This document shows positions 46,284-59,065 of a stretch of DNA of 64,000 nt, in pieces. The stretch comes from Dillenia suffruticosa (lineage: Eukaryota; Streptophyta; Magnoliopsida; Dilleniales; Dilleniaceae). How positions within the stretch are numbered: position 1 is the first letter of the stretch; every line of letters starts with the position of its first letter. The position numbers and the translations under genes were made by a program. Under the pieces are notes generated by a model. The model worked only from the letters and a program-made list of their open reading frames with translations. It was not told where the DNA came from and ran no database searches. Location: positions 2,400,501-2,464,500 of the forward strand of contig JAVTVX010000016.1 in NCBI GenBank assembly GCA_033439265.1, given 5' to 3'.

Positions 46284-47600
46284 TGGATGCGTGAAATACA
46301 ACGATTGTGCTTGGATATTGAGCTTAAAAGGGTTATTATGCTTGGATTGTGTAGTGATATCAAATTTAGATTTTGTATATTGATTTGGTGATTAAATATT
46401 AACTTTTTTAAAATAAAATATCAGAGTTGACTTCTGTATACAAAGAAATCAATGATTAAAAAAATTTTATTTAATAGTTCAAACTATTTTAAACTAAAGT
46501 CTTTGCTTTTCGAGTTGGCTTATTAATTTCCCACAAATTTGAATATGACCTTTGGACACGCCTTTTTGTAGCCAATTAGGTCGTGACAACGATACTTTTC
46601 TTTGCGGGACCTGTCTAATCGCACAATCACTCTCAAAAATTTAATTTTTAAAATTTAGAATTAAAATTAAAATTTAATATAAAAATAATATATATAAATA
46701 CTCATAATTCTAATATAAAAATTTTATTACTAAAAGATGGTATTACTTTACTTAAGTTTTGCTATTGATTTTTTTTATATATATTGTGTAGGAAGTTGGG
46801 GGTTGGGTGGATTTGAGTCTATCCAAATCTTATTATTAAAATTCAAATAATAAAACTAAGAGGAGTAGTTTTTTTCCTCCAACTCCCATTAGTTATTTAA
46901 GAACAAAGGGAAGTTACCCATTAAGGGTGACAACATCAAAAAAAATTGGAAAGGATCATTATCTTCTCCGTTTTGTGCAAGCCCAATAGAGAGGGACGAA
47001 CATCAAAAATAAAACTTCATTATCGAAAGTTTGAAAGTAATAATTCATATATTTTATTCAAAAATATTTAGATCGTGAAAAATAAAAGTAAATCGTATGT
47101 GATTGCTTTTTGACCACGTATCAAAAGAGTTAGTAATTCAACCCTATATTTTATTTTATTTCGATTTTAAAAAACATGAAAATCATGTGTTGATTATATA
47201 AAATGGAGGTTTGAATTTAAAACGAATGAAAGTGGTGTAGTTATAACTCATAGACTTTTTGTTCTTATAATTGAATTTGTGCCAAACATAATTGAATTTG
47301 AATCTTACGTGATGGCTAAGTCTAACATTATCATTGACAAAATAAAAGTTGGCGACGGAAAAGTCTTGCCGGTTCATTTCATCTCAGACTTGATTATCTT
47401 AAATTTTATAAATATCAATATTTATAGAAATAAAAAAATATATATATTAAAGTATTATTCATTTAATCAATTAGATAAGAATCAGAATTCGATCTATTAT
47501 GGATTTTATTAATGATGATGGGCATTTGGGTTAAAAATTTTTTGGGGAAAAATAATATATATATATTTTCAAAGAAGAAAGGTCAAATATAAGTAAAAGG
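46281..47600. other. AT-rich upstream region of the reductase gene
   Basis: Probably the promoter side of the reductase. Two opposite short frames near 47,183-47,512 are not conserved sequences. No transposon end found. Confidence 0.4.
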
Positions 47601-47916
47601 GTTATAATTTTTAAGGAAAACGGGGCCTTAAACTTTTATCTACTGAGTGAAAGGAGAATTTTTGTGTGGAGAAGAGTTTCTTTCTAAAAGGAAATTAGAC
47701 TTTTAAAACCATGCTCACGTTAGGGGAAAAAAAATCCTCATCTTAACTAATTGACTGCCCGGAAAGAAGCCATTAACCTCGACAACTCTCTTTTTCTTTT
47801 TTCTTTGTATTATTAAGATTTGAATTCGAAATCTTAATTAAAAGAGTGACAATCAAGATAATGTTGAACCAAGAGAAGCTTGAACTCCTGCACCAAACAA
47901 ACGTAAATCCATGCAT

Positions 47917-47927
<11 letters not shown>

Positions 47928-47949
<22 letters not shown>
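47928..47949. repeat. TA microsatellite
   Basis: A simple (TA)n run inside pseudogene C; the equivalent near 1,828 is shorter. Confidence 0.7.
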
Positions 47950-47950
<1 letters not shown>

Positions 47951-48857
47951 CCTCTATGGTTTTATTAAACTTTTATAAACAACAATATCACTTGACATGG
48001 TTGTTTCATTTCCTTTCCGAACATTCATGGAAAGACTTTTAGTAGGGAAAACAAGCATAGAATTCATTCAATGAACTTATGGATGATGCCCGTATGAAAT
48101 ACCTAAAAATAATAATAAAAGAATAGAAATCTTATGGAGAGTTTCTCCATTAGATTCTGAGAATACCTTTTGCTATATCTAAATTCATCTCCACTGTCAA
48201 GAGTTGGCTGTAATAAGGACCTATCACAAACCCTGGATGAAGAGTGACCAAATCGATGTTGTTTTCTTTTGTGGATTTCCAAGCAGCCTTTTCAGCAAAC
48301 ACCTCTATGGACGCAATTAAAAGGCAAAATTATGAAGGTAGCAGGACATACCTACTCGCAATCTGTTTTTTTTTTTTTTTCAGGTTATAAAATAATCGGT
48401 TTTCAAAATCATATTTTGATTAATCCGATTCGAGAGTTTCTCAGACCTATTTTAGAGGGCAGATATTTCAACATAATTTTTTTTTATTTTTAAGTTTTAA
48501 ATCTAAAATTTAATTAAAAGATTTAATATATTAACTCACTAGGTGACTGTACATTGATATACCTACTCCCAAACTTGATGAAGTAACAGAGGTTATTATG
48601 TACGTATGCTTCAGGGTACTTGTAAAAAAGAGCGTCCATGTTACATATCTCTTGGACATGATAGCGTACCACGTTGTGTAATTGAAAATAACGCAGCAAA
48701 GTGTTTTTGTAAACTTGATGTGTCATCCTTTCCTGTACACCTCCCTGTCTATATACATGCTTCATAGTTATAAACCAGTTAGATAAAGAGAAAAGTGGTT
48801 TATCTGTATCTTTAGGATCTGTTTCTAATGTGTGATCCAGAGGTAGTAGAAGCTCAA

Positions 48858-48995
48858 AAAAAGGGGCTCACCCAACGCATGAAGTGTTTCTTGATTTAGT
48901 GCGGGGATATGAGAGGGTAGATGTATATATACGATGTCTTCCGCTTGCATATTTTTTGGAGGTCATTAAAGGAGCTACTCTACCATTGTGCCAAA
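48858..48995 (-). mobile_element. Au-SINE-like retroposon, second copy
   Basis: The counterpart of 2,698-2,935: GGCTCACCCAACGCATGAAG, TTAGTGCGGGGATATGAG, then TCTTCCGCTTGCATATTTTT. It has a single tail unit and lacks the central GTTTCCCTTCTTCGAACCC part. Confidence 0.55.
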
Positions 48996-49541
48996 AGTCA
49001 CTCACTAACAAGTAATTGAAAGCGGTATAAAGCCAACTTGTGGATCAGTGAAAGCTCAGTGAAGCTTAGTGAATGGCGATGCCATATTGAAAACAGCTTC
49101 GCCAGAATCCAAAGATCCTTCCTCCAGTAAGTCTGCTTTAAACAATTTGAGATGGTCTATGTTGTCTCCTGTTTGGATCATCTGCAGGATATATAAACAG
49201 AATAAGTTGGTCCGCCCAAAAATGAATTGATTAAATCAGAAGAATCCAAATGTTTTAGATGAAGAAAATGTCCCACCGGACCGCTTGGCCAATCAATCAG
49301 GTGGGCTGCAAAATAACCATTTTGAAACTGAAGGGATGACAATATTTGGGTAACTTAATAATTACATCAAATATGAGAAGTGAAAAGGACATTACTCAGA
49401 ATCACAATCATGTTTTATCCCTTACCGTCTAAATTAATAGCATGGAGTCTAATTATTTAGGAGAATCATTGAGTCACCAGGTAAATGCTGAACTTTAACC
49501 GAAGTTTTGTTTGTCAAATGACAAGAGTACCGGATTTCTTT

Positions 49542-49833
49542 TGTTAGAAAAAAAAAAAAAAAGCAGAAGGAATAGAGAGAATAAAGAGAGAAAATTGAGA
49601 GAGAATGATTCATATATTGTATATCGTATTATGTTCTTAATAGGTTGTACAAAGTTTCTATTTATAGGGTGATTCTATAAAAATATAAAATGAAAGAATA
49701 AAATAAAATATTTATAAAATTGACAGTATTGAAATTTTAGAAAGTCAATATTGTCAAGGCTTCTTCAATTCGAAAATCTCAAAACCTTCTTCAATAAGAT
49801 TTTTTCAATTTAGAAATGTCAATATTTTTAACA
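49542..49833 (-). mobile_element. Short copia solo LTR
   Basis: 292 bp, TGTTAG..TTTAACA. On the minus strand it has a promoter-like CTATAAATAG (about 49,658-49,667). It is flanked by TCTTT and TTTTT. The other copy of the duplication reads GATTTCTCTATTCAA straight through near 3,495, so that is the empty site and the insertion came after the duplication. Confidence 0.75.
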
Positions 49834-52032
49834 TTTTTATTCAATTTTTTGGTTTAAATTTTTGGAATGAAAAAAAAAAAGACACTTGAAGAGCCTGTTC
49901 CTCAATAGACCTATAAGCTAGTCGCTAGGTAAATTTATTAGAGGATCATGATTGACCAAGAAAAAAAAGAAAAAAAAAAAAGGTAAATGGTGAACTTTAA
50001 CAAGCATCAAGAAGGTAAGACAGCACATTATACAATGGTTGGGCCATTTTGAGGTCTACAAAGGGCTAAATGAACATACTACGGAGCCCCATTAAATGGA
50101 TAAAATGTGTTATTTATTTTTGGGTTTACATTGTATCAATAAAATGTGACACTGAGATCTTTAATAATTCTCTTGATGATAACTTCATACTCTGAGAATG
50201 CCGCGGATGGTAGATTTCTTTTCTATTCCATATGTTTCACACTTGTGTTAGCTAATGTATAGCCAAAAAAGAAACAGTCGTATACACACACAAGTCATAT
50301 AATATATATCATTTTTTTTTCTTTTCAGAAAATTGAGAATCCTTTTTGGCTTCATTCTTGGTCACTATTCAATCATACAATCGTTCATGTGCAGTACTTG
50401 AATGTGTTACAAGGTACATTCTTAATTCTTGAACTTTTATGCTTACAAATAACTCCAACTTTCAGCTTACAAACACCACACCGGATCTCTGTCTAGAGAT
50501 AAGAATCACCGTCTTTTCTGTTTTGCTTCTAAGGAAATCATCAATCAATACCACAATTCAGAAGTTGCAGAAGTTCTTCTCCTTCAAGCTCTCAACAATG
50601 TCTTTCAAGCTTATCTCCAAGGGGAAGAAATCAACGCCCAATGACTTTGCTCTCTCCTTTGAGACCTGGTAAAGTGGCACAAAGGGTATGTCTTCTGCAC
50701 ATCTGACACAAAAGATAAGATCATTTTAACTCACACCTGGCGCAGCAGCAGGAAGAAAGCAAGCTCCCTGAGAAATAGGAAGACCAAAAACAAGCAAACT
50801 AACATGGTGTTAAGCAGTGGCAGACAGCATAAACATTAAAAATGGAGTGAAATTGCGGCAGTAGACTTAGAGGTTTTAGTTCATGCAGCCCATATTGGCT
50901 ATGCTTGCCACAAATGCATAATAACTGTCGGCTGTCATGGAACTTAATTTTAATCAAGGACTTAGAACACGCATAAAATGCAGCACAGTGCAACAATGAG
51001 AGTGATCTATATGTAGACCATCATTCAAACTAAAAAAATTGCCTTCCTATGCCCAAAGTAAGGCTACAAACATTTGACTCATCACAGACCCTGAAATGGC
51101 AAAAGCCCTGTGCTCACATACATGAAACAAGACCCAAGAATTGGGAGGAAATGATTGTTATTTGGATCGTCACCGGTCCCTTCTTTTGTTAAGCTCAAAC
51201 TTGTTTTCTTCTACTTCTCCCATGCTTTCTTAAGCATTGTAAAAAAGTTAACCACACTCTTGTCAAGGTTCAATTTGAATAAAAAGGGCAAATTTTCTAC
51301 GCAGCCAAACATCACATTTCTATTCTACAATGTTACCCACTGAAACCCACAAAATTCCGGTATGTGTTATTGAGCCATAGCATATAATCATGTGGTAACA
51401 AAACAAGTTGGTAGACTTTAGATGAATGGCGTTTGCATACATGAATTTAGAACATACTTCAATTAATATTTACAGCGGATAGCTTAACAACTTTGATCAA
51501 ACCATGCGATAAGCCAACTCCAAAGATGGGAAACAAACACCTCTCTCACTATCTCCCATAGTTCAGCATGACAAAGATTTCCTTGCATGAAAGGAAAAGC
51601 AACATTTGCACATTTCAAGAATTACAGACTGCATTTATATGCTTGTGACTTTGTGATGGTGGCAACTGATATCAGAATCAATTTCTACATTCTTGCGATT
51701 TGCATGAGATTATACCTAGAACATGCTACAACAGTGGGCTCTTGTAGCCATAACAAAGAAGTAGGCTGCAAAAGGCGTTGGTCTGTGAACGATATCGGCA
51801 AAGATTTCACAATTTGTATATGTCAAACAAAAAATTGGAAGTTATATTCCTAAATCAACGAATGATGATGTAATTAGTGCTTTGATCTGGATTTTTCATG
51901 AAGTGCTGCAACCTCTCAAAGGGAAGTCTCCATAAGCTCTTGTCAAAGAAATGTTTACATGGATCTTTTCAACCAGCCCATCAATCCCATCATGTCAAGG
52001 TCGTTGTTTGATCCGTCTCTATTGGTAGCAGG

Positions 52033-52047
52033 CACTACCAAAAAAGA
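52033..52047 (+). repeat. Left terminal inverted repeat of CACTA
   Basis: CACTACCAAAAAAGA, next to AGG. One mismatch to the right end. Confidence 0.92.
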
Positions 52048-52720
52048 AGAATTTAGCGACGAAATTTAGCAACGAGAAATATTCGTCACAAATCTGTAAC
52101 AAATTTAGCAACAAAAAATGTTATCGTCGCCAATTAGCCATAATTTTAGCAACAAAAATATTTTCGTTGCAAATTTAGCAACTAAAAACCTTTTCGTTAC
52201 AAAAATCGTCGCAAATTTTTGACGAAAATTTTTTGAAGCACAATTCGTTGCAAATTTGTGACGAAAAAAAATTTCGTTGCTAAATTTGAACGAATTTAAA
52301 AATTCGTCACAAAATTTGCCACGAATTTAAAAATTCATCACAAAATTTGCAACGAATTAAAAATTCGTCTCTAAATTTGGGAAGAAATAAAAATTCGTCC
52401 CAAAATTTACGACGAAAAAAAACTTCATCCTTAAATTTGCGACGAATATAAAATTCATCCCTAAATTTGCGACGAATATAAAATTCGTCCCTAAATTCAG
52501 GACGAAAAAAAAATTTGTCCCAAAATATTGCGACGAACTTCTCAATTCGTCCCTAAATTTGAAACGAAAATGAATTTGTCCCTAAATTTACGACGAATTT
52601 TTAAATTCGTCGCAAAATTAGCGACAAATATTTATATTCGTCACAACAAATTCGATTATTTGTTGCAAATTAGTGAGAAATATAACATTTGTGGCAAATT
52701 TCGTTGCTAAAATTAATTTT
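52048..52720. repeat. Left subterminal repeats, type 1
   Basis: About 20-25 copies, in both orientations, of TTCGTC.CAAATTTGCGACGAA-like text. CACTA transposases and TNPA proteins bind such subterminal motifs. Confidence 0.85.
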
Positions 52721-53189
52721 TCAGTAATTAGAAACATTTTCTAGTATTATAAATATTTTCTAATTTAAAAAATTATTTGAAAACGGTGTTATACACTTAG
52801 AGCGTATAAAAATCTTAAGATGTTCAAAATTTCTTATATAAAATCTTTCATTCATTATCTATTTATATAAAAGAATGATAATATAGTATAATCTTTTAAA
52901 TTTGTACATTTATTTTCTATAACTTTACAAATCTTTTAAATTGTTACAAAAAAATATTATTAGTATATTCATTTTCTATTTATTATCTGTTTAATTTTTC
53001 ATTTTTAGCACTGATAACTCTATTTTATAAATTTGTTTAAATATTCGATTAACTAAATTAAGAGTTAAAGTAGAAATACTTGTTAACTAATAATCAATAC
53101 ATTGAATATTTTTTTATAATTATATCATAATACGCAAATATTGTTAATAGTTTATCGATTTAGTTTCTATTTTAGTGTATTCAAAGAGT

Positions 53190-53605
53190 TATTTATCAGA
53201 AACCATAAGTATTGTTGCAAAAATCATTGTAAATTGTAAAGGAAAAAATTATTTATCATTAAATTCACTACAAATTGCTACGAAAACATATATTTATCGG
53301 AAATTTAGCGATAAAACCATTCTTTCGTCGTAAATTTTAACGACAAAAAAAATTTTTCGTCCCCGATTCAGGAACGAAAAAAAATTCGTTCCAGATTCTG
53401 GGACGAAAAAAAAATTTCGTCCCTGATTCTGGAACGAAAAAAAAATTTCGTCCCTGATGTTGGAAAAAAATATTCGTCCCTGAATCAGTGATGAAAAAAC
53501 ATTTCGTCCCTGATTCTGGGATGAAAAAAGTTTTCGTCGCTGAATCAGGGACGAAAAAAAATTTCGTCCCTGAATCAGGGATGAATTTTGGGACAAAAAT
53601 TTTTT
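53190..53605. repeat. Left subterminal repeats, type 2 (palindromic)
   Basis: Units such as TTCGTCCCTGAATCAGGGACG alternate with A-runs; each is nearly its own reverse complement. This type is not seen at the right end. Type 1 and type 2 are separated by AT-rich sequence (52,721-53,189) in which nothing else was recognised. Confidence 0.8.
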
Positions 53606-53647
53606 TGAAGCAAAATTCAATATATTTCATTCACACTTCCTTCACTT

Positions 53648-53648
53648 T

Positions 53649-53692
<44 letters not shown>
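53648..53692. repeat. CT microsatellite
   Basis: A pure (CT)n run of about 43 bp just inside the subterminal repeats. Confidence 0.9.
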
Positions 53693-53693
<1 letters not shown>

Positions 53694-53746
53694 GTTCATT
53701 TGTGAAGAATAGCCACGAAGGGATGGCGAATGGGATGCTGGATCTA

Positions 53747-54361
53747 CGATGGTGTTAGGTAATCTCTCTCTCTCTTTCTCTCTCTTGGCCGTAGATGGCA
53801 GATCCGGCGGCCAACCGCTGCATCTGAGTTGCAGAAAGCAGATCGGACTGCCAGCCGTCGGATCTGAGATTTTGAAGGCAAATCCATGTGGGGCCAAGGT
53901 GCGCGAAGGGGCCGCCTACCCTGCGCTGCCCAGGTGCGCGAAGGGGCCATCTCCCCTGCGCTGCCCAGGTGCGCGAAGGGGCCGATGGCCCCTTTGCGGC
54001 TCCGCCGCCCCTCCGCGGCGCATACGCACGAAGGGGCCACTGGCCCCTTTGCGCCTCCGCCGCCCCTGCGAGGCCCAGACGCGCGAAGGTGCCGTGCAGC
54101 CCCTGCGCGGCCCTGCTGCGAGAAGGGGTCGCCGCCCCTTCAAGGCCCAGATGCGCGAAGGGGCCGCTGGCCCCTTTGCGCCTCTGCCGCGCGAAGGGGC
54201 AGTAGGGGCTGCGTGGCCAAGACGCGGGAAGGTGCCGCGCAGCCCCTGCGCGACCCTGCTACATGAAGGGGTCGCTGGCCCCTGCGCGGCCCATCGTTGC
54301 CCATTGGCCTGGGCCATTGATGGGCCCGGCCTGGCCCATTGGACCCGGCCCGGTCCAAAAT
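53747..54361. repeat. GC-rich tandem-repeat region of CACTA
   Basis: Very GC-rich and CpG-rich in an otherwise AT-rich element. GCGCGAAGGGGCCG and GGCCCCTTTGCG units recur about every 30-45 bp. Frames on both strands are open only because of composition. The position matches the GC-rich downstream control region of maize Spm, whose methylation controls the element; that function is inferred here. Confidence 0.7.
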
Positions 54362-55005
54362 TTTAATTTAATTGATTTTTTAAAAAATTTTTTGAGAAAT
54401 GTTATTTAAAAAAATGTTTTTATAATATTGTTTTAATAATATATTAGTTATTTATAAATGTTTTTTATGTGTTAGGTTTTGCGATTCTCGAATATTTGGA
54501 TTGGAAACTGTTACTGGTGTTGATATCGGAGTCTATCGGTGAGTTATTAATTGGTGGTGAAAAATGTTTTAATATGTACTGTAATGATATTAAAATGCAA
54601 TTTATAGTAAATTTTATGTGATAATTGATTATGAGAAATATTATGTTAACAATAATCAGCAGTTTATAGTTAATCTTATATCGATTTGTTAAATAATCAA
54701 TATTGTTAAATGTTTAATATTTGATAATTTATTTAATTCTATGATAATATTTAATGTTATTGTAATAATTTAGTTAATTTGTTTGATATTAATTAAGTTT
54801 ATAATATTATTTATTATTATATTTAATTTTTGTGAAATTAAGCTTTGTATTAATGATGATTTGAGTTTTGTACAATTAACGTTATTATTTATTGTTATAT
54901 GAATTTAGTTGGAATTAATGATGATATTACTATTGATGATTTAGTAGTTTTTTTTTTGTAGTTTTTATTAATATTTAAAAAATTTTAAATTTGGAGACAG
55001 GGAAA
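54362..55005. other. AT-rich leader between GC-rich region and transposase
   Basis: No gene. Probably leader and intron of the transposase transcript. Confidence 0.4.
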
Positions 55006-58000
55006 ATGTAGAACAAAAGAAGTTGGATGTATAAGCAGAACTTATCTGATCGTCAGGGTTTAACTGATGAATTTATTTTTGGGTTGGAGCAATTTTTAAA
55101 TTTTGCTTGTACTCAAATTGATTTTATGGATGGGAATAAGTTAAGGTGTTCATGTAGAAGGTGTCGGAATGGTAAATTTTTACAGTGTGATAAAGTTAGG
55201 GAATATCTTTGTAGAGTTGGTTTTCCCCGAATTACTATAATTGGACATGTCATGGTGAACCATTCATTTCTGATGAGGAGTTCGGACGAAATAGACAATT
55301 CTCAGTTAGTGAGGATCGGAATTATTATGAACAATTGAATCCGTATCAGATGATGGTAATTGATGCAGTGGGTCCGAATTTTGTTCCCGATCCAAGCGCT
55401 ACAAGTTCTAGCTTTGCTCCAACATTTGAACATGGGTATACTAGTTATGCATCACCATTAGAGGAGGTAGAAGTAGTAGGTGTTGATGAAAATGTGTCAA
55501 ATGAATCATCTCTCCAATTTCAGGAAGTCTTAAGAGCTGCAGATAAACTTTTGTGGGCTGGTTGTAACAGTCACACTAAACTATCTCTAACCGCAAGATT
55601 GTTGAATGTCAAGGCAGAGTATAATGTGTCTGAGAATTGTTTTAATGATTTTGTTCAAATTATTGGAGAAGTATTGCCGCGTGATCATATTATACCTAAT
55701 GATTTCTATAGTATGAAAAAGCTTGTGAAAGAATTAGGTCTTCTAGTGCAAAGAATAGATGTTTGCAGAGATACTTGTATGCTATTTTAGGGAGATGATA
55801 AAGATGTAAATTTTTGTAAATTCTGTAATCAAAGTAGATACAAGAGTTCTCGGAGGTCGGGTCGTAATCAGCAGTGTAAATCATACAGACAAATGTTTTA
55901 TTTGCCTTTAACTCCTAGGTTACAAAGACTTTATGCATCTGAGACCACTGCTAAACACATGACTGGCATGCAAATCATGAAACAGAAGAGGGGTTAATGT
56001 GTTATCTTTCAGATGCAGAAGCGTGGAAATATTTTGAAGAACATATCCTGTGTTCGTGAGAGAGGCTCGAAATATTAGATTAGATCTCTGTGCTGATGGG
56101 TTTGCTCCATTTGGCAAATCAGGAAGAACTTATTCATGTTGGCTAGTTATCTTAACTCCGTATAATCTTCCACCCGGTATGTGTATGAAGACACCGTATA
56201 TGTTTTTAACATTGGTCGTGCCTGGCCCGCAAAATCTAAAGAAATTAATAGATATTGACATGCAACCATTGATTGCGGAGTTGAAACAACTATGGGATGA
56301 AGGTGTTCCTATATATGATGTTCATACTAATCAGATATTTGTAATGAAGGTTGCTCTTCTTTAGACCATTAATGACTTTCCAGTGTATGGTATGTTATCG
56401 GGATGGAGTACCGCTGGGATTTTAGGATGTCCAATTTGTTTGGAGAGATCAAAGTCATTCAGATTGAAACATGGGAAGAAAGCGAGTTATTTTGATTGTC
56501 ATAGACAATTTTTACCGTTAACTCATAAATTCAGAAGAAATAAAGAAGAATTCACTAAGAATAGAATTGAAAGAACACCTCCTCCACTGAGATTAACCGG
56601 TGAACAAATTTGGCATAGAGTTATTAACTTTTCATCTGTTATTGAAGAGCTACATGGTACAACATATGGCTATAGACATTCGCATAAATGGACTAAACGA
56701 AGTTTATTTTGGGATTTACCGTATTAGAAGACTCATTTGGTTCAGCATAATCTCGATATAATGCATATCGAGAAGAATGTCTTTGATAATCTGATAAATA
56801 CAGTGATGGATATCACTGGAAAAACGAAAGACAACTTGAATGCAAGAAAAGATATGTGACTCCTTTGTAAACGACCCACTCTTGATGTCGATGAAAGTAG
56901 TAGGGAACCAAAACCGAAGGCAGTTTATACATTGAATAAAGATCATAGACGGATTGTTTGTGAATGGTTGAAATCATTGAGATTTCCTGATGGTTATGTC
57001 TCAAATCTTGGAAGATGTATCGATTTAAAGGAATGTAAGTTAATTGGTTTGAAAAGTCATCATTGTCATATATTTATGGAAAGACTAATTCTTATTGCTT
57101 TTAAGGAACTCTTACCGAATTTTGTTTGGGGTGCCATTACGGAGTTAAGCATTTTTCTTCATGATATTTGCTCGACAGTGTTGAGACATTCACACATGGA
57201 GATGTTAGAGAGAGAGATTCCAATCATTTTGTGTAATTTAGAAAGGATATTTCCACCGTCATTTTTTTATTCTATAAAACATCTTTTAGTTCACTTGCCA
57301 TATGAGGCGAAAGTTGGAGGTCCTGTCCAATTTAGATAGATGTATCCATTTGAAAGGTGGGTTTTTTCATCTTTTATTCTTCGTTATGAAGGCATATAAA
57401 TTTTGTAATTTCATTACATATAATTTTCTAAAACATTTTGTTTTATTACAATTAGATTCCTATATCATTTGAAGAAAAAAGTTAAAAATAAGTCACGTGT
57501 TGAAGTCTCTATTGTCAATCATATATTGTGGAGGAAGTAACAACGTTTGCATCATATTATTTTGAGTCTCACGTTCAGTGCAAGAGGCGGAGAGCGGGAA
57601 GAAATGATGAGAGTCCTATTGATCCCAATTTGAATTCATTCTCAATTTTTAACTATCTTGGTTGACTAAGTGGATCATGTAAGCGTAGATATTTAATTGA
57701 TCAAAAATGGCGAGCAGCCCACACATATATTTTACTGAACTGTCCAGAAGTGACGCCATATTTCGAGTAAGTATATATTTTCTATTTTATGTATTTCTTA
57801 TGTCGTACATTATTTGTGTTAAAATTTATTTTCTTTGATGGTAAAATTTTTCAAAACGTATATTCTCAACATTCGAGACATGAGTTTGATCGTTTCTGCG
57901 ATGAAGAATTTGCACAATGGTTCAAAAAACATGTAAGTAGACTATAAATTATTTAAATATTTATGTTAAAACATATTAACATATTTATTTAACTTTAAAT

Positions 58001-58800
58001 CCATGATAATCAAGCTCAACTTCAGCAAGAATTGTTAATTCATCTGTCATGGGGTCCAAAATCAATGGTACGAACTTGACCATCCTATTTTATAAACGGG
58101 TATAATTTTCATACTGAAGAATATGGAGTGGAGAAAACGATAATGAATAGTTGGGTTTGTGTTCAGTCATAGTCATCCAATGATGGTGGATGTCAAAATA
58201 ATTTTATTTGTTTGTTGGATGAAATCGTTGAGGTAGAGTACCCTAATCCAGCATTACGGGTTGTTTTATTTATGTGTCGCTGGTTTGACCCTGTGAAAGG
58301 GATGAAAGTGCATCCACAGTTTAATTTGATTAAAATAAATTATAAAAAATTGTATAAAAGATATGAACCATTTGTGTTGGCACAACAAGCGATTCAAGTA
58401 TTTTATGCTTCATATTCTAGTTTGAAACGTGACAAAATTGATTGGTGAGCTGTTTTTAAAACGAAAGCACAGAAAAAAATTGAAGAACATTGGGAAGAGA
58501 CAGCATATCAACAAGAGGAAGTTGTCAATACAGTTCAGACCGAGAAATATAATATTCCAACGTTACGAGATCCTAGCGGAGTAGTGATAAATGTGGATGC
58601 AAGTGAAATTTATGAAAAAAACGATGAAAAATCTAATTTTGAGACAAATGATGAAGATGAGGATGAGGATGAGGATGAGGATGAGGATGAGGATTTTGAT
58701 GAGGATGAGGAAGAGGATGATGAAAATGATGTTGATGAGTCTAATTTTGAGACGCAGGATGACGATGAGGATGACAATGACGATTTTGATTTTTTATGAC
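55006..58800 (+). pseudogene. TNP2-type CACTA transposase, degenerate
   Basis: Starts at ATG 55,006; the next codon is TAG. Order: transposase-associated domain (55,027-55,230; cysteine-rich RCSCRRCRNG), TNP2 core (LCADGFAPFGKSGRTYSCW, GCPICLERSK, HNLDIMHIEKNVFDNL), DUF4218 (56,930-57,560; GRCIDLKECKLIGLKSHHCH, HLPYEAKVGGP), DUF4216 (58,212-58,460; ALRVVLFMCRWFDP) and an Asp/Glu-rich tail (58,640-58,797). Several stops fall where the family has Trp: near 55,788, 56,362, 56,727, 58,078 and 58,446. Others are near 56,858 and 57,665. A frameshift lies near 55,220. Cuts and moves the element in intact relatives. Confidence 0.88.
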
Positions 58801-59065
58801 GGGTAAATTTTGTTCTCTTCATATAATAAAAATCGGATATTTATCTTGATATATGATAATATATTTTTTTTAAGTGGGTAAGTTAGTCGACACGTATAAT
58901 TTGCAAATTTCTTTACTCAATTTCTTATTTATTTTCTGTCTCATTCTTAAATTTATATATTGGATTTGTTAATATACTATCTTTTTTTTTTTCTATAGGT
59001 CATTAGAGAAAATTTCTTCACATATTGGTACCTTGTTTCGTCGGAACTAATTTATCAAATTAAAT

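Larger units (their letters stand above)
47865..49181 (-). pseudogene. PAR/CCR-like reductase pseudogene C
   Basis: Sister of pseudogene A. A 3'-truncated exon 5 is left at 47,865-47,893. The exon 4 equivalent runs 48,177-48,305 with HPGFVIGP and again lacks the YxxxK start, replaced by the same sequence as in A. The exon 2 equivalent ends at 49,181 and carries the same kind of frame break. Sharing of these defects shows that the ancestor was already dead before the block duplicated. Confidence 0.8.

Noticed and set aside
52048-53605. Regularly repeated short motifs, superficially like a CRISPR array
   Set aside because: Units occur in both orientations with irregular spacing and no unique spacers, and lie at the end of a CACTA element.
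53744-54366. Overlapping frames of 100-205 codons in the GC-rich CACTA region
   Set aside because: Open on both strands because of composition and repeats; products are Pro/Ala/Arg repeats without a domain.
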